Below are positions 50,524-59,249 of a stretch of 64,000 nucleotides of DNA, one piece after another. The translations under genes and the position numbers were made by a program. The stretch lies in assembly GCA_027391075.1 (NCBI GenBank), contig DAHYHI010000015.1, forward strand, positions 124,001-188,000, in the 5' to 3' direction. Source of the DNA: JAJZAM01 sp027391075 (lineage in GTDB: Bacteria > Actinomycetota > Acidimicrobiia > Acidimicrobiales > Palsa-688). The notes below the pieces were generated by a model. It was not told the DNA's origin. It did no database searches and was given only the letters and a program-made list of their open reading frames with translations. Every line of letters begins with the position of its first letter. The first letter of the stretch is position 1.

Positions 50524-51921
50524 TCAGCGCGTGACTCGCTCCTCGTGCGCAGCTTCGGCTACCGCCTCTGCCACAGACTTGGCGATGCCCGGAGCGAACA
50601 CGCTCGGAACTATCTCCCGAGCCGACAAGACTTCGTCGGGGACGGCAGCAGCGATGGCTCCTGCTGCCGCGAGTTTCATGCCTTCTGTGATCGAGGTCGC
50701 CCCACTGTCGAGGGCTCCCCGGAAAATGCCCGGAAAACACAGGACGTTGTTTATCTGGTTCGGATAGTCACTTCGACCTGTAGCCATGACACCGACCACG
50801 CCCTCAGCTTCCTCGGGAAGCACCTCGGGAACAGGATTAGCCAACGCGAACACGATGCTGTCGTTCGCCATGGTCTCGAGATCTTTGCGTTCCAACAGGC
50901 TCGGCCCGCTGACGCCTATGAAGACATCAGCTCCAACCAGAACCTCTCTTAGGCTACCTGAACGCCCCGTTCGGTTGGCGTTCTCTGCCAACCACGCCAT
51001 GGCAGGGTTCAGACCCTCCATACCTTTGTGAATAGCACCCATACGGTCTACCGCCACGACATCGGATACCCCCGCCGACAGAAGGAACTTAGTTATGGCC
51101 ATGCCGGCCGCTCCCGCGCCGGAAAGGACGATCCTCAGATCAGCTAGATCTTTGCCAACCACCTTGCACGCATTCGTCAAAGCCGCAAGCACCACGACCG
51201 CCGTACCGTGCTGGTCGTCGTGGAATACCGGGATAGGGAGGGTCTCGCCCAAACGCCGTTCGACTTCGAAGCAGTGTGGGGCTGCGATGTCCTCCAAGTT
51301 GATCCCGCCGAACATCGGTTCCATGCGTCTCACCGTCTCCACGATCTCATCGGGGGATGAAACGTCGAGGCACACCGGGACAGCGTTAATCCCCGCAAGC
51401 GCCTTGAAGAGCATCGCCTTGCCCTCCATCACTGGCATGGCCGCACGAGGACCTATGTTTCCGAGACCGAGAACTGCTGTGCCATCGGTGACTACTGCCA
51501 CCGTGTTGCCTTTCATCGTGTACTTGTGAGCGAGCCCAGGCTGTTGCGCTATAGCGCTGCAAACGCGCGCAACGCCCGGGGTGTACGCCATTGCCAGGCC
51601 GTCACGATCCTTCAACGGCATTTTGGCATCTATCGTGAGCTTTCCCCCCACGTGAGCAGCTAAGGTCCTATCCTCGACTTCCTCGATATCGATTCCTTCA
51701 ACCGCTCTGGCCGCCTCTTCGACCAGAGCCGCATGCTCCTGGGAATCACAGAACACGACCAAGTCACGAGTGACCGTAGGACCCCCACTGCCAACGATGT
51801 CTATCCCGACCAGGCTGCCCCCAACAGTGCCGATAGCCGTTGCCAACGAGGCGAACTCTCCAGGTTGGTTAGGAATCCTGGCGCGGATGCGTAGTGAGAA
51901 AGCAGCAGAAGGTGTTGGCAT
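50524..51921 (-). CDS. NAD(P)-dependent malic enzyme with N-terminal ACT domain
   Basis: The enzyme decarboxylates malate to pyruvate. Residues about 1-85 form an ACT-like regulatory domain (FSLRIRARIPNQPGEFASLA, then VGGSLVGIDIVG). The malic domain has MPLKDRDGLAMAYTPGVARV, GTAVLGLGNIGPRAAMPVMEGK, EDIAAPHCFEVE and PVFHDDQHGTAVVVLA. The dinucleotide fold is LRIVLSGAGAAGMAI. I chose the ATG at 51921 (465 residues) because TATCCT lies seven bases upstream; the frame to 52008 is open. It may work with pckG at the PEP-pyruvate-oxaloacetate node. Confidence 0.9.
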   Translation of the reverse strand: MPTPSAAFSLRIRARIPNQPGEFASLATAIGTVGGSLVGIDIVGSGGPTVTRDLVVFCDSQEHAALVEEAARAVEGIDIEEVEDRTLAAHVGGKLTIDAKMPLKDRDGLAMAYTPGVARVCSAIAQQPGLAHKYTMKGNTVAVVTDGTAVLGLGNIGPRAAMPVMEGKAMLFKALAGINAVPVCLDVSSPDEIVETVRRMEPMFGGINLEDIAAPHCFEVERRLGETLPIPVFHDDQHGTAVVVLAALTNACKVVGKDLADLRIVLSGAGAAGMAITKFLLSAGVSDVVAVDRMGAIHKGMEGLNPAMAWLAENANRTGRSGSLREVLVGADVFIGVSGPSLLERKDLETMANDSIVFALANPVPEVLPEEAEGVVGVMATGRSDYPNQINNVLCFPGIFRGALDSGATSITEGMKLAAAGAIAAAVPDEVLSAREIVPSVFAPGIAKSVAEAVAEAAHEERVTR

Positions 51922-51928
51922 ACCTCGA

Positions 51929-51934
51929 AGGATA
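51929..51934 (-). promoter_or_regulatory. Leaderless -10 of the malic enzyme gene
   Basis: TATCCT on the minus strand is followed by seven bases and the ATG at 51921. Confidence 0.45.
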
Positions 51935-52043
51935 AAGAGAAATTCTTTTCTCCGAAGGATTTTTTCGGCTATTTGCTCAACACTTCTTGCGTATGTGGCG
52001 GATGACACATATCCTTACTGAGTAAGAGGGGGCGTTCGGGCGA

Positions 52044-52079
52044 GGTCCGGCCTCGGGCCCCCTGGGGGAGGGCCGGACC
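52044..52079. terminator. Cruciform-like hairpin
   Basis: GGTCCGGCC (52044-52052) pairs with GGCCGGACC (52071-52079) around an 18-base GC-rich loop that can itself pair (CCCC with GGGG). Confidence 0.45.
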
Positions 52080-52315
52080 GGCCTCGGCCCGGACGGATCC
52101 TCCCGAAACCACAGTGATCACGGTCCTGCCCGCTCAACCTCCGTTCACCGGCCAACCCCCGTTCAGAAGCCGGACACTGTTACACGCTCGGTCGCTGTGT
52201 CGTCTTCAATTCGACAACAACGCAGCGACGTCGCCCACTTGGCCGGATTCCTCAAGGAACACATGTCTACGGTCGATCCGAGACCGCCGTAGAGGTGCAG
52301 CGCCACCGGACGCGA

Positions 52316-52348
52316 CGAAGGACCGGCAGGGGGGAGGCCGGTCCTTCG
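52316..52348. terminator. 12-bp hairpin
   Basis: CGAAGGACCGGC (52316-52327) pairs perfectly with GCCGGTCCTTCG (52337-52348) around the nine-base loop AGGGGGGAG. No T-tract. Confidence 0.5.
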
Positions 52349-52451
52349 CGCTACGGCTCAAGGGGCGGGGGGGGACCGCCCCGAGCGACATTGATCATTA
52401 TGGCACAAGCTAGCCCCACCATGCAAGTGACATCAGTCACATACGTGCTCA

Positions 52452-52482
52452 GAGGCCCGATCCGGCTATCGGATCGGGCCTC
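52452..52482. terminator. 13-bp hairpin downstream of marR
   Basis: GAGGCCCGATCCG (52452-52464) pairs perfectly with CGGATCGGGCCTC (52470-52482) around a five-base loop. It lies 35 bases after the MarR stop and is the likely terminator of that gene. Confidence 0.65.
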
Positions 52483-52516
52483 GACGCCGTCCCGGAGGCA
52501 TCCCAACAAGCTTCCT

Positions 52517-53014
52517 TCAAAGAGAATTCTTCGGGGACGGGACGCTTTTCGAAGACGAGGCGCTCTGAGCATCAGCGCTAGTCAAGTCCTGCGATGCTAT
52601 GCGTTCGAGGATGGGAATGGCCCGACCAAGAATTTCGATCTCGTCTTGGGAAAGACCCGCCATCCGAGCCGAGATGAAAGCGTCGCCACGCCTTCGGTTT
52701 CCTTCGACAAGCTCCATTCCCGACTGGCTGAGAGCTACTCTCGTGACTCGACGGTCCCCCGGATCAGATCTCCGCTCAAGCCAGCCGTTCTCTTCTAAGC
52801 GGGCGGCGATACGGGTCATAGATGGCGGAGCCACCCTTTCTAGCGCCGCCAACTCCCCGAGGGTCACTTCGCCGTGTCGGGCGACAACGGTCATGGCAGA
52901 CATCTGAGAAAGAGTTACCCCTCCCGGCGAGGCAACCTGACGGAGCCTCCGCGACAACCTGAGCACAGCCAAGCGCAGCGCTCCCCCCATCTCGGCGGGC
53001 ACCTGAGCCGTCAT
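52517..53014 (-). CDS. MarR-family transcriptional regulator
   Basis: The 165-residue winged-helix protein has the MarR core: LRLAVLRLSRRLRQVAS at the dimer helix, then SQMSAMTVVARHGEVTLGELAALERVAPPSMTRIAARLEENGWLERR (key parts only), and RVTRVALSQSGMELVE for the wing. I chose the ATG at 53014, as TAGATT lies eight bases upstream, over a frame to 53170 that overlaps the divergent gene. The likely effector and target are unknown; it could regulate the divergent or neighbouring gene. Confidence 0.88.
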   Translation of the reverse strand: MTAQVPAEMGGALRLAVLRLSRRLRQVASPGGVTLSQMSAMTVVARHGEVTLGELAALERVAPPSMTRIAARLEENGWLERRSDPGDRRVTRVALSQSGMELVEGNRRRGDAFISARMAGLSQDEIEILGRAIPILERIASQDLTSADAQSASSSKSVPSPKNSL

Positions 53015-53022
53015 GGCCTTTG

Positions 53023-53028
53023 AATCTA
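53023..53028 (-). promoter_or_regulatory. Leaderless -10 of marR
   Basis: TAGATT on the minus strand is followed by eight bases and the ATG. Confidence 0.4.
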
Positions 53029-53137
53029 CCGGAGCGGACGATCCGATACCGCCATGGCATGACGCTACAACGGCGCCCGGACCGGCGACCCCGACGATGG
53101 GCCTGCAGTGCGCAACCGACTCCTGAGATGACACCAT

Positions 53138-53509
53138 ATGGGTGTGACCATGCGAGAAAACTGCCGACACTTCCAGAGCCGGACCTACGACTCAGGGGAA
53201 GTAGCGCGTTTTTGCGTGAAGAACCTGGCGCCCGAAGCCCCCTGGCGCTGCCCGGACAACTGCACCAGCTACGAGCACGACATAATCGACGCCTCCTTCG
53301 TCGTAGGGTCTCTAAAGCGTCCCGCGGTCGAAGACGAGCCCGACGAACCTGCCGGAGACGTCACGGCACTGCTCGACGAAGCCAGCTCCATCGTGACCGC
53401 CGCAGGTCCGGAGATCCTCCACCAGGTCGAACTAGAGCGGCAGGCCCGAAAATGGTGGCAAGTCTGGAAGCGCGGCGGCGAGGACGGATTCCACCTGAGC
53501 AACCGCTGA
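53138..53509 (+). CDS. Small Cys-motif protein, conserved-looking hypothetical
   Basis: The 123-residue protein starts MGVTMRENCRHFQSRTYDSG. It has Cys at CRHF, RFCVKN, WRCPDN and CTSYEHD, a four-Cys set that could bind metal, in the N-terminal 45 residues. The rest is acidic (EDEPDEPAGDVTALLDE), then basic and Trp-rich near the C-terminus (RKWWQVWKRGGED). I do not recognise a named family. It is divergent from marR. The true start may be the second Met (MRENC). Confidence 0.65.
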   Translation: MGVTMRENCRHFQSRTYDSGEVARFCVKNLAPEAPWRCPDNCTSYEHDIIDASFVVGSLKRPAVEDEPDEPAGDVTALLDEASSIVTAAGPEILHQVELERQARKWWQVWKRGGEDGFHLSNR

Positions 53510-53539
53510 AGCCAACCGACCGTCGAAACCAACCCTGCC

Positions 53540-56143
53540 TTGCTAGGTTCCCGAGAACGTGACAAGCACGCAACGTCCCCACTGCAACGCGTTGTGACGA
53601 CTCCTCATTGGCCGCTGCATGCGCTGAGGACAGTCAGACTTTCCCGCCTCTCCACCTTGGCGTCTGTGTTATTCGTCGGTGCGCTGCTCGCTTCGTGCTC
53701 GAGCGGTCACGGCTCTGCCGCCCCTGATTCAACACTTCCGAACCCTCCCGACGCCGCCACGACCTTGCCAGTCCCGGGCGCTGCTTCCAAAGTAGTATCA
53801 CCGTTCGAGTGGCAACGCTCCTCGTCGCCATCGCTAGCGATTGGAGGTGGAAGCAGTTCAACGTTGGCCGCCCTGATACCACCCGAGCCTGGAGGCAACT
53901 GGCACATCTACGGTACCGAGACGTCGACGTCCGGGATGCAGACACCGACTGTCTGGTCTTCTCCTGACGGGCTCACGTGGAAAGCCAGGCCCCTGGCCGA
54001 CTCGGCGATAGACGGTGCTGTCGGCGGCGCAGCCCTCTACAATGGCGAGACGGTTGTCGTCGGATCTGTAGGCACCGGGACGTCCGAGCACGCAGCGGTG
54101 TGGCTGTCAGCCGAACCGGGAGCGCCCTTCAACAGTGTCACGGTTACCGCCCCAGCCGGACCATCCGAACTATCGGCAGTCACCGCAGGGCCTCTGGGGT
54201 TCTTCGCCACCGGAACCGAAAACGGGAGCTTCGCTATGTGGTCCTCGGTATCGGGCCAGTTGTGGACCCTAAACGCGGGCGCCGACCAATCAGTTGGCAC
54301 AATCCCCGGGGCGCATGTGAACACCCTCGTCAGCATCGGTACCACGCTGTACGCGGGTGGATCCATCCCCGACGGCCCGACGACCCAGGCAGCGATTTGG
54401 TCGACCCAGGATGGACTGAATTGGAACCTGATCGGCCGGGCGTCGAGGGCATTCGCTTCCGAAGGAGACGAAGAGATATTCTCGATCGCCGCTCTGACAC
54501 GAGGCCTGGTGGCGGTAGGAGCGGTCAACTTCGGCTCCGGTTGGCTGCCGGCTTCGTGGATTTCCCCCAACGGGATTAGCTGGAGTCCGCCGTCGACCGA
54601 CTTCCCGTCGACGTCGTCGGCCTCTTCGTCGCGTTACGGGCCGTCCGGAGGGATGACTGCGTTCGACGTCACGCAAGTGACCGGCAGCACCGGCGAAGAC
54701 TCCCTGGTCGCGTCCGGCGGAGGACCTGGCGGTCAGGGTGTCTGGCGGTCTACGGACGGCCTGCACTGGTCCTCGGTCGACCTGCCAGCCCAGGATGCTG
54801 CTCTCGGAGACTGGAGGGCCACCGCTGTCGGAGCAACCTACTCGACCACTGTCATCTTAGATACGCTTCCGGGCCAGCCTTACGTTCTAAGCTCCACCCT
54901 GAGCGGGTGGACTCAGCCCTCAGCTAACCCCGCCATCTTCGGCCCGGTGACACCGACAGCGGTCCCTTTATCTCTTCTCAAAGTCGGAGGGCAACTGGTC
55001 TTGGATGCCGACGTTGTCCAGCTCCCCCAGTCCATAGGACCGGCGACGGTGTCGTCTCAGACCCTCACCTCCCCGGACGCGAGCACATGGAGTGTGCAAA
55101 ACCCCACATCTCCCTACCCTCAGTCACTCCCAGCGCCCAACGTCGTAACCTTTCACTCCGCAAGCAGCTGGATCGCGCTGGGCACAGGGCCATCCGGACT
55201 CGCCCAGACATGGACCAGCCCGACGGGCACCTCATGGCAGCTCAACGGCCTTCTCGACAGCGCCACTGGCGGCACCGCCACACCGACCATAAACGCAGTT
55301 TGCAGTTCGGCTTCCAATCCGCCAACCGCCGCGTCGGCTCCGATCGCGTCAACTTCTGACAGCCCCACTACGACGACCTCGTCAGCAGCCTCAACAGTAC
55401 CTGTAACCGGAGGTTCCACCTCAGGACCACTCCCCGCGGTGGAGGTGGCGGTGGGGTCAACACCCCAGCCAAGCGAACCATCGACCCACTCCTCCACTCT
55501 TACGCCTGGAACCGAAGCCAGCATCTGGTATTCGACGAACGGGACGGAGTGGACGAAGAGCGCCGTGAGCCCGGCTCCGGCACAGGGTGGAACAGAAACT
55601 GTAGCCGGATGCGTCGACATTGCGGGCTCGTTCGTTGCTTACGGAACGAGCACCTCTCCCGGAGGCAACCCCGTTCCAGCCGTGTGGACCTCCGCCAACG
55701 GCGTCGACTGGTCTCGCTCGGCGATAGAAGGGTTCGTGGCGGGCTCGCCTAATCCGATCATCGCCATGGCCGGCAGCGGACCTTACCGGCTCGCCGTCGC
55801 CAATCCCGACCCTTCAGCTTCTCCAAACCCTCCAGGTCCGACTTCGTCGAGCGCCGGGGTCGGCCCGGCCGCTTCCGCCCCTACAGACGCCGGCCTCGGA
55901 TCTCCCCTTGGTCTCGAACCGACCGGGGCAGGACTGTGGGCCAGCACCAACTCCGGCCATTCCTGGGAGCTCCTTCCCACCTACTCAGGCCTCTGGGCCG
56001 ACATGCAGGACACGCAACTGGATTCAGTCGTCTTCCAGTCCAGCAAGGCCGTAGTCGTCGGAACTGTGGCCGGTGAGTTAGCGGTCTGGGTCGGGTCGGC
56101 GACGACTGGAACGGCCGGCTTGGAGAGCCACGCACCCTCCTGA
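53540..56143 (+). CDS. Large secreted lipoprotein with repeated W-x-S-x-[DN]-G-x-x-W motifs
   Basis: The 867-residue protein has a lipoprotein signal at about residues 32-53, ending LLASC. The mature part has about ten repeats of a short motif: VWSSPDGLTW, MWSSVSGQLW, IWSTQDGLNW, SWISPNGISW, VWRSTDGLHW, TLTSPDASTW, TWTSPTGTSW, IWYSTNGTEW, VWTSANGVDW and LWASTNSGHSW. These resemble the Asp-boxes of sialidase-type beta-propellers. Ser/Thr/Pro-rich linkers separate some. The start is unclear: the TTG at 53540 opens the frame, and a GTG at 53594 is closer to the signal. Function is unknown. Its 3' end overlaps rnhB by 66 bases. Confidence 0.75.
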   Translation: MLGSRERDKHATSPLQRVVTTPHWPLHALRTVRLSRLSTLASVLFVGALLASCSSGHGSAAPDSTLPNPPDAATTLPVPGAASKVVSPFEWQRSSSPSLAIGGGSSSTLAALIPPEPGGNWHIYGTETSTSGMQTPTVWSSPDGLTWKARPLADSAIDGAVGGAALYNGETVVVGSVGTGTSEHAAVWLSAEPGAPFNSVTVTAPAGPSELSAVTAGPLGFFATGTENGSFAMWSSVSGQLWTLNAGADQSVGTIPGAHVNTLVSIGTTLYAGGSIPDGPTTQAAIWSTQDGLNWNLIGRASRAFASEGDEEIFSIAALTRGLVAVGAVNFGSGWLPASWISPNGISWSPPSTDFPSTSSASSSRYGPSGGMTAFDVTQVTGSTGEDSLVASGGGPGGQGVWRSTDGLHWSSVDLPAQDAALGDWRATAVGATYSTTVILDTLPGQPYVLSSTLSGWTQPSANPAIFGPVTPTAVPLSLLKVGGQLVLDADVVQLPQSIGPATVSSQTLTSPDASTWSVQNPTSPYPQSLPAPNVVTFHSASSWIALGTGPSGLAQTWTSPTGTSWQLNGLLDSATGGTATPTINAVCSSASNPPTAASAPIASTSDSPTTTTSSAASTVPVTGGSTSGPLPAVEVAVGSTPQPSEPSTHSSTLTPGTEASIWYSTNGTEWTKSAVSPAPAQGGTETVAGCVDIAGSFVAYGTSTSPGGNPVPAVWTSANGVDWSRSAIEGFVAGSPNPIIAMAGSGPYRLAVANPDPSASPNPPGPTSSSAGVGPAASAPTDAGLGSPLGLEPTGAGLWASTNSGHSWELLPTYSGLWADMQDTQLDSVVFQSSKAVVVGTVAGELAVWVGSATTGTAGLESHAPS

Positions 56144-56803
56144 AAGACCAAGTCTTTCCATAAAAGCCCAGCTTCGACGGTGTATCGCCGAAGGTCCGTA
56201 CGCTACCAATGCCATCACGTGGCGAGCACTGGGATATCCCTTGTTCAATTCGAACTCGTACGGCGGGTAGTCCACGGCGGCCGCGCGCATGAGGCGGTCA
56301 CGTGACACCTTCGCAAGGATCGACGCTGCCGCTATCGATAAGCAAGTGGCATCGCCTTTGACGATCGTGGTAGTCGGAACTACCCTGACGAAATCCCACG
56401 GGCCGTCTACGAGAGCATGATCAACCTCGACTCCGAGCCCCTCCAGTGCCCTTTGGGCCGCATTTTGCTGTGCTTTTGCCATGCCGACGGTGTCGCACTC
56501 CTCGTGACTGGCGAACCCAACGCTCCAAGCGATGCACCCTTTTGCGACACGGTCAAACATCTCCTCCCGCCTGCGCTCCGTCAACGCCTTGGAGTCTCTC
56601 ACCCCGTCGAATCGCCGCCCAGCCGGCAGGATGGCGGCCCCGACCGCCAGCGGCCCTGCCCACGCTCCTCGGCCGACTTCATCCATCCCTACCACGAGAC
56701 GGCAGCCGCTAGCTTCCAATCGCCGTTCTTGGCTCCGGGTGGGAACAAGCCGGCTGACGTTACGTCCTGAGGACCGCCCCGTCGGCACTGTCAGACCCCG
56801 CAC
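56078..56803 (-). CDS. rnhB: Ribonuclease HII
   Basis: RNase HII removes ribonucleotides and RNA primers from DNA. The 241-residue protein has VGMDEVGRGAWAGPLAVGA (first catalytic Asp and Glu), VRDSKALTERRREEMFD, VDGPWDFVR (second Asp) and IAAASILAKVSRDRLM. Its N-terminus of about 35 residues is longer than usual and its C-terminus lies within the convergent lipoprotein gene. The start GTG at 56803 sits in a 13-base direct repeat, so it is uncertain. Confidence 0.9.
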   Translation of the reverse strand: MRGLTVPTGRSSGRNVSRLVPTRSQERRLEASGCRLVVGMDEVGRGAWAGPLAVGAAILPAGRRFDGVRDSKALTERRREEMFDRVAKGCIAWSVGFASHEECDTVGMAKAQQNAAQRALEGLGVEVDHALVDGPWDFVRVVPTTTIVKGDATCLSIAAASILAKVSRDRLMRAAAVDYPPYEFELNKGYPSARHVMALVAYGPSAIHRRSWAFMERLGLSGGCVALQAGRSSRRRPDPDR

Positions 56804-56821
56804 ATACCGTCAGACCCCGCA
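56790..56821. repeat. Two 13-bp direct repeats at the rnhB start
   Basis: GTCAGACCCCGCA occurs at 56790-56802 and 56809-56821, with 19 bases between starts. Confidence 0.75.
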
Positions 56822-56828
56822 GATAGAG

Positions 56829-57563
56829 TCAGGAAACACCCGCCGCTTTGTAGCGAAGCAGAAGTGCTCCATCACCTTCGCATACCGCCTGAAGCGACAA
56901 AGCCACGGGAGCTGAAGCTGAGCCGTTGGCGAACCCGAGTCGACCGCCTCCCGCCAGCACCGGAGAAACAGTGACACACAGCTCATCCACGAGACCTGCC
57001 CCAAGGAGCGCACCGAACAAGGTCGGACCGCCCTCACAGAGGATCCTGCCTAGTCCCCGAGCTCGCAGATCGGCGATCACAGCTGGCAGATCGATCTCCT
57101 TCTCGCCGGCAGCCACCACCTCGGCGACTCGTGACAGATCTCCTCGGCGGGATGCCTGACCCTCGGTGGTATAGACAATCACCTTGCCCTCAGAGTCAAA
57201 CAGCGGTGAAGACGCGTCGAATGCTCCACTCCCCGAGACGACGGCTAGGCGCGGGACGCCGGTCTGACCGCGCGCTTCACGCCTTGAACGCCTGTCGGCA
57301 TTCAGCGTCACAGGTCCGTAGTTCTCGGCGCGGACGGTGCCTGCTCCGACCAAGACGACGTCTGCTGCGGCGCGCATAGCCGCGAACGCCTCGCGGTCGG
57401 CGGGAACCCCGAGCGGGCCGCTCAGCCCATCGACCTCGACGGCCCCGTCGAGGGAGGTGACCAGATTCAACCTCAAGTGAACGTCGCTCGGATGGCGGTA
57501 GAAAACTTCAACACTCTCAGGGGTAGCCAGGAAGCCTGTGCTGGGAAGAAGCTGCTGAATCAC
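56829..57563 (-). CDS. RibD C-terminal-type pyrimidine reductase
   Basis: The 244-residue protein is a DHFR-fold reductase of the riboflavin-reductase type (VHLRLNLVTSLDGAVEVDG, DVVLVGAGTVRAENYGPV, ILCEGGPTLFGALLGAGLVDEL and a VSPVLAGGGR segment). It lacks the deaminase domain of RibD. In actinobacteria such single-domain proteins may act in riboflavin or F420-type flavin biosynthesis, or be paralogues of unknown role. It lies 25 bases upstream of rnhB on the same strand. Confidence 0.82.
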   Translation of the reverse strand: MIQQLLPSTGFLATPESVEVFYRHPSDVHLRLNLVTSLDGAVEVDGLSGPLGVPADREAFAAMRAAADVVLVGAGTVRAENYGPVTLNADRRSRREARGQTGVPRLAVVSGSGAFDASSPLFDSEGKVIVYTTEGQASRRGDLSRVAEVVAAGEKEIDLPAVIADLRARGLGRILCEGGPTLFGALLGAGLVDELCVTVSPVLAGGGRLGFANGSASAPVALSLQAVCEGDGALLLRYKAAGVS

Positions 57564-57737
57564 CTAGAGGACGCCTTGGAATCCACTGGCAACGACATTA
57601 CGAGCACGATATCAACACTAGACCACTCCCCCTCGGCGGGCCTGCCTGCCGCCGCAAGAGTTGACACGATCGTGACAGAACCCGACCGCCCGGACCTAGC
57701 CCACCCGCCGTGGATGTTGTGGGGGATCACAGTTCCC

Positions 57738-57743
57738 TATCAT
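57738..57743 (+). promoter_or_regulatory. Leaderless -10 of cofC
   Basis: TATCAT is followed by exactly six bases (GGGGAT) and the ATG at 57750. Confidence 0.5.
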
Positions 57744-57749
57744 GGGGAT

Positions 57750-58334
57750 ATGAGTACCTCGGCCGTGCCCCGCCTCACGGGAGACGCCGTGCTCATCCCT
57801 GTCAAGGCGTTCGATCGGGCCAAACTCAGACTGGCATCCGCTCTTACGCCCCTTGAACGCAGGCGACTCGCTAAGGAGATGGCCGAGCGTGTGGTGCGAT
57901 CCGCTGCGAAGCTCACGGTTGCGGTGGTCTGCGACGACGAGGAGGTCGCAGCTTGGGCTTCTGGACTCGGAGCGGTCGTTTTGTGGGAACCCGGACGTGG
58001 CCTCAACGGCGCCGTCCAGTTCGGCTTCGAACACTTGCGTTCCCAGGGCGTGGCTACAGTTGCTGTCGTGGCTAGCGATCTACCTCTGGCGGACGACATC
58101 GGATGGGTAACCCGATTCCGGGGCATAACCCTCGTGCCAGACCGTCGAGACGACGGGACGAACGTCATATCGGTTCCGCCGGGTGTAGCTTTCCGCTTCT
58201 CCTACGGGCCGCAGTCGTTCATGCGACACAAAAGTGAAGCCTTGAGAGCGAACGCGGCCCTCAGAGTCGTTCATGACTCGCCGCTCGCCTGGGACGTAGA
58301 CGTCCCCGACGACCTCGGAGTACTGACCCGATGA
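57750..58334 (+). CDS. cofC: 2-phospho-L-lactate (or PEP) guanylyltransferase, F420 biosynthesis
   Basis: CofC/FbiD activates 2-phospholactate or PEP with GTP for coenzyme F420 synthesis. The 194-residue protein has a nucleotidyltransferase fold with LIPVKAFDRAKLRLASAL, the core VVASDLPLADDIGWV, DRRDDGTNVISVPP, and the C-terminal DSPLAWDVDVPDDL. The frame is open from 57477, but I chose the ATG at 57750 because of the -10 and GGGGAT just upstream. It overlaps the LmbE gene by four bases (ATGA). It supports F420 use by the LLM-family enzyme at 22 kb. Confidence 0.88.
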   Translation: MSTSAVPRLTGDAVLIPVKAFDRAKLRLASALTPLERRRLAKEMAERVVRSAAKLTVAVVCDDEEVAAWASGLGAVVLWEPGRGLNGAVQFGFEHLRSQGVATVAVVASDLPLADDIGWVTRFRGITLVPDRRDDGTNVISVPPGVAFRFSYGPQSFMRHKSEALRANAALRVVHDSPLAWDVDVPDDLGVLTR

Positions 58335-59092
58335 GCGATCCGAATTCCCACGGTCATTTCGCCGGCGCTCCAAGTGTGGACATCGACGTCCCTGACAGCG
58401 CGCTCGCCATAGGAGCGCATCCCGACGACATAGAGTTCGGCTGCGGAGGAACCCTCGCCAAGTGGGCTTCAGCGGGCTGTCGTATCTACCATTTCGTATG
58501 CACTGACGGCTCGAAGGGAACCTGGGACCCACTTCGCGACCGGCAAGATCTCATCGCTGAGCGCCGAGAAGAGCAGATCGCGGCTTCCAGGATTCTCGGT
58601 GGCGAGGGTCGGGTTACCTTCGGAGAGTGGGTCGACGGCGAGCTTCAGTGCTCCTTGTTGGAGCGCAGCGTCGTCGCCAGGGAGATTCGTGCGGTTAGGC
58701 CTCAAGTGGTCCTCGCCCACGACCCTTGGAAGCGCTACCGCTTACACCCCGATCACCGCAATGCGGGATTCCTTGCCACCGACGGGATCGTCGCCGCGCG
58801 AGACCCGCTCTTCTTCCCCGAGCATGGTCTGTCGCCGCATAGACCGACCAAGTTGTTCCTCTGGGAAGCGGACACTCCCGATCACCTCGAGACGATCGAC
58901 GACGTCGAGGGAGTGAAGCTGCAAGCACTGCTGGCTCACCGAAGCCAGTTCCGCTCGACGATGGGCATCGACGGCGCTGACGACGCGACCGTGGACCACT
59001 TCGCCGAGCGGATGCGCACCCGCCATGCCGAAATTGGGGAGCCATTCGGTCTCCCAGCTGCCGAGACTTTCAAGTTAATAGACCGGCTATGA
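58331..59092 (+). CDS. PIG-L/LmbE-family deacetylase
   Basis: The 253-residue protein is a metal-dependent N-acetylglucosamine deacetylase-type enzyme. The zinc motif is ALAIGAHPDDIEFGCGGTLAKW (key AHPDD), the second part is HPDHRNAGFLATDG. It resembles MshB/BshB-like or GlcNAc-PI deacetylases, but I cannot assign the substrate. The ATGA overlap with cofC suggests co-translation, so a modification step in F420 chemistry or another pathway is possible. The C-terminal RSQFRSTMGIDG segment is family-typical. Confidence 0.88.
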   Translation: MSDPNSHGHFAGAPSVDIDVPDSALAIGAHPDDIEFGCGGTLAKWASAGCRIYHFVCTDGSKGTWDPLRDRQDLIAERREEQIAASRILGGEGRVTFGEWVDGELQCSLLERSVVAREIRAVRPQVVLAHDPWKRYRLHPDHRNAGFLATDGIVAARDPLFFPEHGLSPHRPTKLFLWEADTPDHLETIDDVEGVKLQALLAHRSQFRSTMGIDGADDATVDHFAERMRTRHAEIGEPFGLPAAETFKLIDRL

Positions 59093-59249
59093 ACCGCTCC
59101 GGCGGATCACCCGATGCTAGATACCGGGGATCCGTCGGAGAATGCTGAGCTTGGGGACAAATAAACTCGCCTTTGCGACGAGAAGGCGGTCTAACGCCTG
59201 GCGTCTCTTGCTCTACCCCACTTTCCTGCTCGGGAAGGCCCTCGGGTCT
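59093..59249. other. Gap between convergent LmbE and HU genes
   Basis: Only weak pairing is seen here (for example AGGCG with CGCCT near 59185-59200). I see no gene, RNA or clear terminator. Confidence 0.5.

Larger units (their letters stand above)
52009..52516. other. GC-rich non-coding segment with three hairpins
   Basis: This 500-base gap lies between malic enzyme and MarR, both on the minus strand. Short open frames in it look like random high-GC reading frames, and I see no gene. It holds three inverted repeats, described separately: 52044-52079, 52316-52348 and 52452-52482. Confidence 0.6.

Noticed and set aside
52114..52413. 99-codon frame in the marR-malic enzyme gap
   Set aside because: Composition of random GC-rich sequence, and it spans a hairpin.
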